From Homarus americanus (taxonomy: Eukaryota > Arthropoda > Malacostraca > Decapoda > Nephropidae), in assembly GCF_018991925.1 (NCBI RefSeq), contig NW_024737068.1:5793998-5857997 (forward strand): DNA of 64,000 nt, given 5' to 3'. A model generated the notes under the pieces. The model had not been told where the DNA came from, searched no databases, and saw nothing but the letters and a program-made list of their open reading frames with translations. Below, piece after piece: positions 38,267 to 50,689 of the stretch. Every line of letters starts with the position of its first letter. The stretch's first letter is position 1. The position numbers were made by a program, and so were the translations under genes.

Positions 38267-41200
38267 TACATAACTATGAGCGATTTAAGGCTGGGTTTAT
38301 AATAGTTAACCTTGATGACTTTGACTTTACATTTGCACGTAAGAAATTCATTATTAGTTTTAACTCTATGATTACTGACGAGGAAAACATCAGTGTAATG
38401 GGTTGATAAATATTATGTGTTTAAATAGTGACGTTAAAGGAGATGACTGTACATACTGTAATGTGGGAGAGATTGACTGTTGGAGAGGTGAGGTGGGAGA
38501 AATATATTACACAGCTGGTTTAATGGTGAGATGCTGACTGTTTATATTTTAAGTAGAAAGAGTGAAAGACAATGACTGTTGATGTGAGCAGATTGACTGT
38601 TTGATTGGTTAGTTCTTAAGATTGTATTTGATGTTACTACTCTCTGATGGTCACGTCTCATACTGTAAACAGAAATACTATAGGTTTAGTAACATGAGAA
38701 ACACTATAGTATTATACAGTACATAAGGTCACCAGGTATAAAAGAATATGATCCTCTTTACCACACCACCTACACACAGGTCCTATAAGGTATACTGTAA
38801 AATTAAAATGACCTAATTTTTGTATGATATTTAGGAATACAATGAAAGAAATATCATATAGAGATACACTACAATTACTCAATGGCATTTCACATTCTAC
38901 ATTTTAAAACCGTCAAAGTTACTATTTATATAAAACGAATCTTTTGTTAAATGAAAGCTTTATAAATTAACACCTATCCGTCAACGCTTTGTTTAAGATG
39001 TGAGGGAGGCTTTAAAGTTATCGTTGAGGTTCTGTAAAATTTATGCGTGTTTCCTCTACCTGGACCCCAGTATGACACCTGACACAGCTCACTTGACGGC
39101 CACTGACCTGTCAATCATACGTGTCTTAATCTCGTGTGTTCATTCCGCAGTACCGTCAGTACGACTTAGAGACTGTTTTGAGTGCTTATGACTCAGTGCC
39201 CAAATTCTTAAACAACAAGTAATTCCATCTGCATCTTTATCCTAAACTTCTGTGTGCGAATTGATAAACATATACATAAACTCTTGCAGGTAAAACAATA
39301 ATGGTTTAATGAAAAGTGCAACATTTACCCTACTACTTTGTGAGAAGAATGTAGAGTACTGTACACCCTTGATACTGACATCATGAATGCGACAAGAGTC
39401 ATGGATATACTGTATGAATGTGAAAGTAAATAATAACATTTCTGAGGAACATACAAGATCATTTTACAGTTTTGTCAGTCGGGTATATGGAATACTCTCT
39501 TATTCATATAAACACTGAGTTCATAGCCCTACAGTGTAAATAAGAGAAACACCAACAGCCGTTCACCTTCCATGTAGCTTCCTAATTCTGTTTGTGCATC
39601 ATTGTACTGTATGTATTATATCATATGAATTAATACAGTCCTGGCTATAAAATTACTTAATATTTCGTATATACTAAATATTTGAAGGTGGAAGCCAGGT
39701 TTAATGTAAGAGAAATATGATGTCTGCAGCAGGTATAATTATTGCATCATTTCCATATTCCTTCGTACAATGGCGTTAGTCATTTCATTAATTGGATGTA
39801 ACACAATATGCCACTTGATCATTAATATTGGACTTCACTTCAGCTAATTAATTCCGTCTGTAATTAAAAGTATTCATTAGTTGAGAATTTATAGATGAAA
39901 AAATACGATATTATTACACTAATTGCATAAAAAAATACTGGACTCCAGCTCTCTCAAAAAAAACAAAACAAGAAATCATATTCAGAATTTTGTATCGAAA
40001 TAGTATATAGTATAATCTGGAGCAAAAGTATATTACAGGATGTTTATGGTACAAAATGTATTACAAACACCTGATATGATCTAGTGGAAGTAACTAATGT
40101 AACTTATCAAGGACAACATCCACGTACATTGTGTAGCCTTTAGTAATATAAGTAAAATCTGAATGGAGTATAGAAAGTATATTTTTTCTTTAATTTATTC
40201 TAAAAGTATTCATACATTTTCATATATTCTCACCTTCTTACTCTTCTCGTGTAAGACTCTATCTGTCATACACTGAACACGCCTTCACCACCCTACACAC
40301 ACACACACACACAAGCAACAACATGACCTTCATCACAGCAATAAAGGCAAAAGCTGCATCATCTAGCCGCACTTAAGGGCCGTAAAGTTCTCTCTCGTTT
40401 CCTATCATCTGTAACATTTTCTCGTTAGCTGCGATCTTATTTATGCTCGGTAAGTAGGAGGTTTAGTTTACTGTAAGGAGGAGAGTCATGGTTCTATTAG
40501 TACACTTCCTGGTCTTAATTTTGTGTAATTTCTGGTTAAAATTTTATGTGAATATTACTTATCGTTAAAATTGTTTTCTTTTCACTTTTGGTCAGTTTTG
40601 TCCTCTAGAGTAGGTTAGATTTCTTATCTCAAACATATATTATTAACAAATAATTTTCGTTTTTCTGTTTTTTTTTGTAAAGTCTCTAATCTATTTGTTC
40701 CATTCTCATACATCCCGGTTTCTGTGTCTATTTGTGGTGGTTCTATTATTACTTGTACAGTTTGTAGTAAAATACATTACATATTGATCACACTCTGACC
40801 TGCTTTAGTATTTAACTCTAACATACTCGTATCTCTCAACCAGTTTTGACATAAATGTTTATTCTCTGAGGCAGACGAGGAACAGGGATATTGGTGAATT
40901 ACACTGTGGAGTGAAGGGTATGGAATATACATCTTGGACAGGAAGTCAGAGGATGAACGTTTATGGAACTCTGTTAAATTATCTCTTATATGCCCAGGGC
41001 ACTCCCATTTAACTTAGCTGTGAATTGATACATAATTTAATACATAATTTAACAATTGGAGACGTGAAAGTAGTCAAGTGAAGACTCTGCTGTGCTGCTA
41101 GCTAATGGGTTATCCAGCTTAGTAACCCAATTTCAACTTGACACCATTACAAAGAAACTTATGGCTGGCGATGACAAATAGATACATTTCATTGAACATA

Positions 41201-41952
41201 GTAACGATCGAGAAAAAAAAGGATACTGTATTTTTTTCACAAACATTGAGACTGCTACAACTACACTACATAAACACGATATACCATGACTGTCGTGTTC
41301 TTCAACTGGTGTCAGCGGGACCACCTGGCATCAGTTGGTAAGAGTTGGGATGACAGATCTCCAAGAGCCAGTGAGCCCAGGATCAAACTGAGAGCATAAC
41401 AAACGAGACACACAGGAGACCGGGACGAATGCTGGTCGTGACAGATGAGGCTGGAGAGAGTATTCCTTCGGCGGTCATTTCTAACACCCAGCGTCCCATT
41501 ACTCCGACAGCGTCGCCGCCAGGTTCTCGGTGGTCTGCCTGCGGGTCTAATCCTAAAGCGTTTTCTGTGAACATATGAAATAAAACGCCATTAAAATTTT
41601 GTTATGCGTGGGAGAGAGAAGCTAAGCGATAAATCCGTTAACACAAAATTAGTTATTATTTTTCAAATTATTTGTAAAGTGTTGATTATTTACAAAACAG
41701 AAGAATTCAGGATGAGAGAAATGGAAAGATGAATAACAATAAAATACAGTATAGCAAAAGCAAAGTACGGGTGAAAACAAAAGACTGATCATAATACTAC
41801 AGCCAAAACAAAAGTATGACAAAAGTTCACACGGTACCAAAATTTATGTTTTTACCCACAATAAGAAATTATAAGTTGTGATGAATAAAAGAAAGAACAA
41901 AATTATGTATATCCTAATTCTTTTTTTTTATCTCTAGAATAAAGATTTTCTT
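38267..41952. other. AT-rich stretch without recognisable gene
   Basis: It includes (AC)10 at 40294-40313. A GC-richer patch at 41340-41570 has short frames only (63 codons, minus strand) and no known motif. Confidence 0.5.
40294..40313 (+). repeat. (AC)10 microsatellite
   Basis: Perfect run. Confidence 0.95.
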
Positions 41953-42060
41953 GTGGCAGCCTCCAGCTCTCCACACTACAGTCTTGAGTTAAGGGACAAG
42001 ACAGTGCGGAGCCGGAAACTGTCCAGACGTCCCATTAAACGAGATAAAAGCCTGGGCTGT
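41953..42060 (+). other. Unique leader of the open frame entering the 32-bp array
   Basis: An open frame starting with GTG at 41953 reads AASSSPHYSLELRDKTVRSR and enters the 32-bp array. It follows a T-rich stretch ending in ATCTCTAG (about 41922-41937), which resembles a splice acceptor. It is conceivable that an exon was extended into the array, but nothing else supports a gene. Confidence 0.2.
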
Positions 42061-44026
42061 ACCACCGTCAGGATGGTTCACACTACACCACCACCACCGT
42101 CAGGATGGTTCACACTACACCACCACCACCGTCTGGATGGTTCACACTACACCACCACCACCGTCAGCATGGTTCACACTACACCACCACCACCGTCTGG
42201 GTGGTTCACACTACACCACCACCACCGTTCACACTACACCACCACCACCGTCTGGATGGTTCACACTACACCACCACCACCGTCTGGATGGTTCACACTC
42301 AGGGTGGTTCACCACACCACCACCACCGTCACCACCACCACCACCGTCTGGATGGTTCACTACACCACCACCGTCAGGACGGTTCACACTACACCACCAC
42401 CACCGTTAGGGTGGTTCACACTACACCACCACCACCGTCAGGCTGCTACACCACCACCACCGTCAGGCTGGTTCACACTACACCACCACCACCGTCAGGA
42501 TGGTTCACACTACCACCACCACCGTCTGGATGGTTCACACACCACCACCACCGTCAGGATGGTTCACACTACACCACCACCGTCACACACTACCACCACC
42601 ACACTACACCGCCACCGTCTGGATGGTTCACACTACACCACCACCACCGTCAGGATGGTTCACACACCACCACCACCGTGATGGTTCACACTGCCACCGT
42701 CTGGATGGTTCACACTACACCACCACCACCGTCAGGGGTGGTTCACACACCACCACCACCGTCTGGATGGTTCACACTACACCGCCACCACCGCCTGGAT
42801 GGTTCACTACACCACCACCACCGTCAGGATGGTTCACACTACACCACCACCACCGTCAGGCTGGTTCACACTACACCACCACCACCCACCACCACCGTCA
42901 GGATGGTTCACACCACCACCACCACCACCACCGTCAGGATGGTTCACACTACACCACCACCACCGTCAGGGTGGTTCACACTACACCACCACCACCGTCT
43001 GGATGGTTCACACTACACCACCACCACCGTCAGGATGGTCACTTCAGGGTGGTTCACACCACACCACCACCACCGTTAGGGTGGTTCACACTACACCACC
43101 ACCACCGTCAGGATGGTTCACACTACCACCACCACCGTCAGGGTGGTTCACACCACCACTACCACCGTCAGGGGTGGTTCGTCACCTACCACCGTCAGGA
43201 TGGTTCACACTACACCACCACCACCGTCAGGGGTGGTTCACCACACCACCACCACCGTCAGGGGTGGTTCACACTACCACCACCGTCTGGATGGTTCCAC
43301 TACACCACCACCACCGTCAGGATGGTTCACACTACACCACCACCACCGTTAGGGTGGTTCACACTACACCACCACCACCGGCAGGCTGGTTCACGCTACA
43401 CACCACCACCGTCAGGATGGTTCACACTACACCACCACCACCGTTAGGGTGGTTCACACTACACCACCACCGGCAGGCTGGTTCACACTACACCACCACC
43501 ACCGTCCAGGATGGTTCACGCTACACCACCACCACCGTCAGGATGGTTCACACTACACCACCACCACCGTTAGGGTGGTTCACTACACCACCACCACCGG
43601 CAGGCTGGTTCACACACCACCACCGTCACACACGTCACCACCGGCAGGCTGGTTCACACTACACCACCACCACCGTCACACCACCACCGTTAGGGTTCAC
43701 ACACACACCACCACCGTCAGGATGGTTCACGCTACACCACCACCACCGTCAGGATGGTTCGTGGTTCACGCTACACCACCACCACCGTCGGGTGGTTCAC
43801 ACTACACCACCACCGTTAGGGTGGTTCACACTATGGTTCACGCTACACCACCACCACCGTCAGGATGGTTCACGCTACACCACCACCACCGTCAGGATGG
43901 TTCACGCTACACCACCACCACCGTCAGGATGGTTCACGCTACGCCACCACCACCGTCAGGATGGTTCACGCTACACCACCACCACCGTCAGGATGGTTCA
44001 CGCTACACCACCACCACCGGCAGGAT
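42061..44026 (+). repeat. 32-bp minisatellite, about 65 units, open in all forward frames
   Basis: The unit is GTCAGGATGGTTCACACTAC followed by ACCACCACCACC. Main variants replace the head GTCAGGATGG with GTCTGGATGG, GTTAGGGTGG or GGCAGGCTGG, change CACACTAC to CACGCTAC, and vary the ACC count. Since 32 leaves remainder 2 on division by 3, successive copies rotate through the three frames. The unit has no forward stop in any frame, so open frames of 242, 324, 315 and 424 codons (up to 42799-44073) overlap. Peptides cycle through SGWFTLHHHHR, QDGSHYTTTTV and RMVHTTPPPP. Overlapping frames of equal quality argue that none is a gene. The 3' end (about 43830-44010) is the most uniform part. Confidence 0.95.
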
Positions 44027-46766
44027 GGCTTACTGATATTAGGATATTTTTAACCAGAGAAATCATCCACTGAATGCTCTATTATTCCCTCTACGAAATA
44101 CCAAGAGTAGTCATAAGGGTGAAATGTCAGGTGTTAGAGATTTTGTTGATAGGAATGTTTGTTCGTATGGAAAAGAAAATATAGAAAAATTAGTTAAAAG
44201 AAAGAGTTGTTATTCAGTACAACCCAACAACCTGGTGGCCATGGAAGCTTTCTACCCTTCCTTTCTCCCACACAAGTAACACCGAGTTATTGGTGCTCAT
44301 TAATCAGTGTCAATATTCATACCTTCATGACTATTAAGTTAATCATCTTGATGCCTTTTATCCATACGTTATAATCCTTTGTTCATATTAATATCACACA
44401 CCTTTCTCAGTGTTAATCTTAATATCTTCCTGAAAACTAGTGTTAATACCTTATCAATAGTTACTTATCTCTAAACTCTCCCTAGAACGGTTATGTCTTA
44501 CTGGGCTTAGAGAGAGATTATAGCGAGTTAACCTGTGACTGAGTGATGATTACGCCCTCGCCTGACACAAGAAAACACTGGTGAAGTTATCAGTAGGAGA
44601 CAGACCGCCAACCTCGTCGCCCCTGAGGTGTTGCAGTAATCAAACACGACCACTGCCAAGTTTCAAAACAATCAAATGCCTGGCCAGAACCCTCCAAGAT
44701 TTGTTGTTGAATGCAGAGCGGCCACAACATAGCTGTGGTGTTGTGGGGGGTAACTGACCACCGTTGAATGATGGAGTATTGGTGGAGATGCTGATGCTAC
44801 CTGTTGCTTTCTCGCTCCAACATTTCCTCTGCGTGTTTGTGTAGTTTTCTGTAGGCGAGGTTGTTCAAATGTGTTTCGATGTGTTCCTGTGTATATGCAT
44901 GTGCCAAGTGTGAATATGTGTGGGTATAAGAGTATGTAGGTATGCTCTTATTCCACTTACCCTTCAAGCTCACTAATCCAGTCTTATAGAAGTCCTATTA
45001 ATCTTCTCAAACCACTGTTAGTACCCTCTGTCATCTTGTCAACGTGAAAGCGGTTTGAAACTCTTAGTCATAAATGGACATGTGTGACGGGGATTATTGG
45101 ACTGGTACATTGTCGTGGAGTAAGAACACATCTCTTGTCGGAATTCCTAGTTTGTTTTTGCTTTATGCCACGATAATAGACACCAGTGACCGTTGTCTTA
45201 TGCTAACACACACGATCTTGCCCGCAGAGGGTTAAATTCTGAACTTCTTGGAAATCAGAGAATGTTGGTGTATTTATTGTATGGATTCCATGCGGTACTT
45301 GGGGTCCTAATGATTATAGTTTGGGTGAATTAGCTTTGTATAATTCAGTGAGCCATCTTCCGAGCATCTCCCGAGTGCTCAGGTCTTAGAACTAATCCTG
45401 CAGAAATTCCAACCTTAGTGCTGATATCATCCAGTTAAATACACCTGTACGCCATGATCAAGCTCTCGCTTCGGGTTACAGTGGCCTCGTTGTGGCATCT
45501 GGAGGCCGTCCTGACCGGGACTCAGCCTCAAGGGTCTCCCGCCCATACTTGAACTCATTATTACTGTGCCATATAAACCTGTATAAACACTTCCACTAGG
45601 TGTCGATGAATTGCTTTTGCGGTATATTCTCTTCTCTTGGAATATTCAAGAAATTCACCAAAATCTGTAGTTTTCTTAGACGTCTAATTTTAAATTGACA
45701 TTTTAAGGTAATGAACTGTTATGCTGTAGCCAGATTAACAGAAACATATACAAACAGTAAATTTCCTGTTACTATAACATTAAAACCTTCCGTATTGCTT
45801 TACCCTGAATTGCGAAACCTTTTCCCTGCCCCTCGCATGTGTATGTTTACGGCAATGGATATATGCCTGTGTGGGTACTGCAGGTTCTATTTTTTTTTTA
45901 GTGTGTATGCAATTTTGCACGCGTATCTGTGGTAAATGAGAGTGCGTATGTGTGTCTGTGTTTGTGTAAGTGATAATATGTGTATGTTCTCGTGGATATG
46001 AGTATTATTTGTTTCTGTGCGTATGTTGTTATAATACCTTTGTTCCCTCCCTATGTATTATCTGTATCACCATCAACAGTGTTCCTTCTCTTTATGCTGT
46101 GTCCCCACTTTGGTGTTACTTTAATGTATACTGTGTCAGCCTTTTATGTGTTACTTTACTGTGTTCCCTAACATGTACTCAGCTAACGCTGAAATGGTAT
46201 CGCTTCATTTATATTAATATTCGTTTTCTATTTCTTTTTATTTACCTCTCTCATGTTCCTCTCTCCCGAGAATGACGTATCTGCACTAGTTCCCCAGAAG
46301 GCGTCGCCTTGGTTAAATGTGGAATTCTTTGACGTCAATCAGTTTCATTTTACATTTTATTTCATCTACTTTAAGGTTTTAACATTATCTGGGACTTGTA
46401 ATTTTCCTGAGATCAAAATATAACATATCTGGACTATTGAAACAGTGTACCAACTTTGACAAACTTTCTCCTTGTGAGGAATTGTTAGGAAGCCTCAGGT
46501 GAGCGGCTGGTGTACCACGCAGTCTGTGTAGCTTTACTTTACCCAACACTCAAAGTCCGTGTTCACACTAGTGTGGACGACGTAGTCAACTTAACATGTA
46601 TTTTTACTAGCTGGTCGCTTTGTATGGATTACTGTTATGAGAAAGGCGCGTCTCTGATATGTATTATGAATCTTGTTGTTTAATGAGACGCATATGTCTG
46701 TGTTTAGGTAATAGTGACGAGTAACAGGTGAGATCGTGTTGTCATCAGTGGAAAATATATTCATGT
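44027..46766. other. Spacer without recognisable gene
   Basis: GT-rich patches near 44840-44945 and 45905-45975. Overlapping frames at 45711-46275 (63-101 codons) are hydrophobic or cysteine-rich and of no known family. Confidence 0.5.
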
Positions 46767-46965
46767 ATCAGGGTAAGAGGTGTGTTATGTATCGTGGTCA
46801 TGCTGGGCAAGATATGTGTGTCATATACCAAGGTCGTCATGGAAATGTACGGTCATGTACTGTACTATAGTGATACTGAGGGAAAGTTGTACTTATGTTC
46901 TGTGGGGATCCTTTGTAAGACGTGTGGTCATGTACTAAAGTCGTCATGAGTGAGAGGTGTATAGG
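46767..46965 (+). repeat. Old degenerate repeat of about 35 bp
   Basis: Five to six loosely matching copies of a phrase of the form AAG-n-TGTG-n-TCATGTAC-n-AAGGTCGTCATG. Recognisable pieces are GTGTCATATACCAAGGTCGT and GTGGTCATGTACTAAAGTCG. Copies vary in length, so the array is old. Confidence 0.4.
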
Positions 46966-47010
46966 CATGCATCTAAGTCAACTAAGTTGGCTCGCCTCTC
47001 TCCCTGAAGC

Positions 47011-47111
47011 ACTAACCCCGAGATTCAGACTTGTGAACCCGAAGCAGTAGACTAATACATTATTCTGTCCCTAAGTGCTTCGGATTCACAAGTTTCAATC
47101 TCAGGGTTGGT
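47011..47111. repeat. Imperfect 36-bp inverted repeat
   Basis: 47011-47046 and 47076-47111 are reverse complements with 5 mismatches in 36, around a 29-bp loop. The matching core is GAGATT..ACTTGTGAA.CCGAAGCA. It could be a small MITE or foldback relic. No target duplication was identified. Confidence 0.75.
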
Positions 47112-47344
47112 CCTGGGTGAAAGGACGTGTCGTGCATTATGACAGTATTCATTACCTAAAGGAATAGTTGCATATTAATCCATACCTCATATTTGTTACA
47201 GTTTACGTTATGTAAACCCCTTAATGATATTTATTTATCGTTAACACTGACGATATCTTAGCTTAATTAGTGCCTGAGGAAGCATTATTACAGGATCTAT
47301 TACATAATATCAGGGAGGTTCATTAATAACACAGGGAAGTATAA

Positions 47345-47480
47345 CCCACAGTGGACGACCTAGAGGACAACTAAAACATTGACCTTACGCTGCTGGGGTT
47401 AATCCAGCAGAAGTAGAGAACTGGCGGAGGACCGTACTTCATGGCGAGGAATTTATCGGCAGCCTAAGACTTCAATAAGG
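47345..47480 (+). pseudogene. Possible LINE C-terminal fragment
   Basis: A frame reads GRPRGQLKH, a stop, then PYAAGVNPAEVENWRRTVLH, resembling the tail region of LINE ORF2 proteins (GRPxxRWKD...LGxxxxxWxxLAxDRxxWR). It is short, with a stop, and similarity is by eye only. Confidence 0.3.
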
Positions 47481-48784
47481 CTTTTGATAAGTGTGAAATA
47501 ATTTTATATATGTAAACTGGTTGGTAGTTTACACTGAAAGATTAATTGCCAAAAAAAACTTCTGCCATGGACATCACTCATGGGTCCCGTAGGCCTGTAG
47601 ACTTGTCAGAGGCAATAGGGATACAGCACAATGTAGACTACGCCTTCTACAGTATTGATACAACAGGCGGCAACATGGCTGGCACTGTACTCTAACGATT
47701 TCAGTTCCTCATTCGTAAGTTAGGTATTTATTTAATAGAGATTGTTTTTCACTGAACCAGCCACCTTTAGATCAGCAGGTGAACGTGGTTACACTTGGCT
47801 CTCCTAACCCTCTCATAAACATACAAACATGAAATACTTACATCAGGCCGTATCACTATCAATTGCTTATGTTTTTTTTTTTTTTATTGGTCTACAACAT
47901 GAATTATAAATGAGAAATGCATAACAGTCTACTGAGAGAGGAGACTGTGTGGAGGAACAGCCAATGATAATTCTTTTTCCCTAATATCAAAATGAGAAGC
48001 ACTTGTAAATGGAGGATGGCAGCCTTTATGTCCACACGCACTTACCTTAATAACTCAGAGTGTATTAAGTGGAAATTTTCACCAAGGAATTAGGTGTTTA
48101 GAGATTCTCCTCATTACTTCAGAGATAAGTCCCTAAATACTGTAACTATAAGGGAGGGCGTAAGTCATCAAGGTATAATACTGAATGTTGTTGCTGAATC
48201 TTGGGGAGGATTGTTGGTAGACAGGGGTGGGGGTCTAGCGAGAAGACTGAGGTATAAAAAGGCAATGGGAAGCGTATAGAGGAGTGAGGGATGGGAGGTT
48301 AATTATTTTAAAAAAAAGTCGTGTATGTAAGGAGAAGCAAGATAGAGGCGGTACAGCCCACGAAACTAGGACCCTAAGAGTTTACCTATGTATACAGTAC
48401 GAGAGTAAAAGACTAGTAAACATTCTTTGGTTGAAATATTTGGATCTGTAACCTCGACAGAAAAATACAACGTGAAACAAAGATAAATCAATCTATCATT
48501 ATGTTACGATGTTGGAGAGACAATTGGATGTTCTTTAGTCTTATCACAGTTGTCCTGGAGCCTAACTCAGTTAACCACTCTTCCTGTTTTGCTCTGGTGA
48601 TCATGGATTTCAGATCATGTTCGGACAGTGGTAGAGAAGTTCGAACCGTCTATACAGTATATGGTAGACTAATTTCTTCTGTGTAGTCAGTAGCACCTCC
48701 TTGGTTGGTACACTGTAGTAGGGGCAGTGTTGACCAATGAGCCTCAAGTTTAACTTCTCACTAACTGTCTGCCATTTTTCCAGG
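47481..48784. other. Spacer without recognisable gene
   Basis: A T-run at about 47872-47885. Nothing else recognised. Confidence 0.5.
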
Positions 48785-48785
48785 A

Positions 48786-49118
48786 ATGTGTGGTTGTTCA
48801 CGAATCAGGACGCTGTCTGGATTCATTTTATCCTGCTGTGATGAGACGTTCCTTGATGATGTCATTTATTTTCTTATACCGCGAACACTATTTAGTACAG
48901 TTTTTACAGTCAAGGCCAAGGAGCCCAAACCAGTCCATTATATCCTTTCCGCAGATGCATTTATATTCTGTATGAGTTATTGCGGCAAGGCGGAGAATTG
49001 TGTTAATACGTTAAACTGGAAGGTCAAAGCGGGTACCTACTGGAAAATTTGGGATAGTCAAAAGGAGCTCCTGCGGTGGGTAGAACTTTTGGTTTTAAGC
49101 GACAATCTCTTACTCTGA
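48786..49118 (+). CDS. Unrecognised 110-codon open frame behind a good splice-acceptor motif
   Basis: This is one of the longer non-repeat frames in the window. It begins MCGCSRIRTLSGF, is moderately cysteine- and tryptophan-containing (FCMSYCGKAENC, GTYWKIWDS), and ends at 49116-49118. Just upstream, CACTAAC (about 48759) followed by CTGCCATTTTTCCAG ending at 48783 resembles a branch point plus 3' splice site. That would suit a terminal exon, but no partner exon, poly-A signal or known family was identified. In AT-rich DNA of this length, a chance frame of about 110 codons is not surprising. Confidence 0.18.
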   Translation: MCGCSRIRTLSGFILSCCDETFLDDVIYFLIPRTLFSTVFTVKAKEPKPVHYILSADAFIFCMSYCGKAENCVNTLNWKVKAGTYWKIWDSQKELLRWVELLVLSDNLLL

Positions 49119-50164
49119 TTGCATACCCTCAATCTGTGTTGTGGCGATTTTTCCATATTTTCCATGAGGGTTTTCCCAGCCGGATTGCTTGTACTGTAAG
49201 CCTTTGTGGAAACTGGTCTGGTTGATAGGGATGAGTATCCAATTGGATGAATCCCTATAGATATACAGTGAATTGGGTCTTGTATTACAAAACAATAGTC
49301 TCCTAGATGTACAGGAAGAATTTCTATCACCTCACTCACTGTAATTAACGATAGGAATACTGTTGGGTGATATGTGAGGCTACAGGAACGCCCAGAACCC
49401 TGCGTCTGACCGGGAGTACAGCTTGACTACACTGAGTCCTCCAAGTAGAGAATGATTTATTTTTCCAATATGGATTTAGGCAAAAAACTTGATATGGAGA
49501 TAGAATACTCTACGAGAGTCTTCATCAATGATGCCGTTGTTCACCCTGGCCAGCTCAACTACTGCAGTTTATGATCAGTAATGGTATCCCGACAAAACAT
49601 TTGCAATATGGCAGCTTGACAGAGACAAAATCACACTTCCATAGCGTAAGACAAAGACCTAGGTTCCCTTCGAGCGCTTTTATTCTTTCAACTGAAAGCA
49701 TTTAAGGGGGACAGTGACATGTATTTTACTGTATAATAATAATGTACAGTCCCCTTCACGAGTGAGTTTACAGGAGCTCGTCATATAAACATTCCACAAA
49801 TCATTATCTTTGAGACATTTGTTTTAATATTGTTTCAATGTTATTCCATAGTGTGTGTGCTGTTGCTAGTTTCCTTCTGTTGAATGTAAACAAACACAGG
49901 CCTAGTACATTGCACAAAACCTGCGAGCCTCTGTAAACACACTAGTACATTAACTTTGACTTCTAAAGTATCCAAAAAATTATGGTTCTAGGACGAATTT
50001 TATGAAACTGAACCTAAAGCTCTGAACTAAAACCTCAATGGTCTGTACAGTATGAGCATTACCCCGAGAACATCAAATAAACCCATTAAAAATAAATTAA
50101 CAGAAAAATAAATATGGCCATCAATAATACTACACCTCTGTGTCATTTCATCATAAATAATTTC
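49119..50164. other. Spacer without recognisable gene
   Basis: Two overlapping minus-strand frames (61 and 93 codons, 49058-49339) have no known motif. Confidence 0.5.
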
Positions 50165-50689
50165 CACAACTGAAAATATTACGATGTAGGGAAGGAAAGA
50201 AGCGAGGGAAGAAAGAGATGAGAGTACAGGCTAGAGTCTCGGGCAAGATACTCAGAACTGTGAGAAGTTATGAATCTGTTGATTAATATGCAAAATGAGT
50301 TTGTTCAAGAGGTTAAGGGGAGGAGGAGGTGGTAATACATTTTGATTGGGAGGCGGGATTGAGTTATCTGGTGTGTGGGAAGAGAAGGAGAATATAGGCA
50401 AAGGGAAGAGTTAAGGGTGTAAAAGAAACGGTGAAGAGGCAAATTAATACCAGAAGGAAAAGAGAATAAAAATAGCTGTATAATGGAAAGGAGGAGAAGG
50501 GATGTATTTGGTGAGAAGGCAAGAAATGGGATGCATTAGATAAATAAATTAGGACGATAATGATAATAAATAAATGGAAAGAATAGTGATTAAATAACAA
50601 ACAGGAAAAATACAAACAGGAGAAAGAGAAGAGGAGAATGCTGGCAGGGAAGAAGAAACAGAAGAAAAGAACCAGTGAAAGGACCAAGA
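50165..50689 (+). other. Purine-rich tract preceding the 49-bp array
   Basis: The plus strand is strongly A/G-biased (for example GGAAGGAAAGAAGCGAGGGA). The 107-codon minus-strand frame at 50364-50687, rich in F, S, L and Y, is the complement of this bias and has hydrophobic low complexity. It is not a gene. Confidence 0.55.

Noticed and set aside
42799..44073. 424-codon open frame as a histidine/proline-rich protein gene
   Set aside because: It lies wholly in a stop-free 32-bp tandem repeat, and the other two forward frames are equally open.
45310..45560. Possible SINE in a GC-richer block
   Set aside because: No box A/box B pair at suitable spacing on either strand.
49690..49760. Short inverted pair GGGGACAG / TGTACAGTCCCC
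   Set aside because: Arms are too short and mismatched to distinguish from chance.
50364..50687. 107-codon hydrophobic minus-strand frame
   Set aside because: Same compositional artefact, opposite a purine-rich tract.
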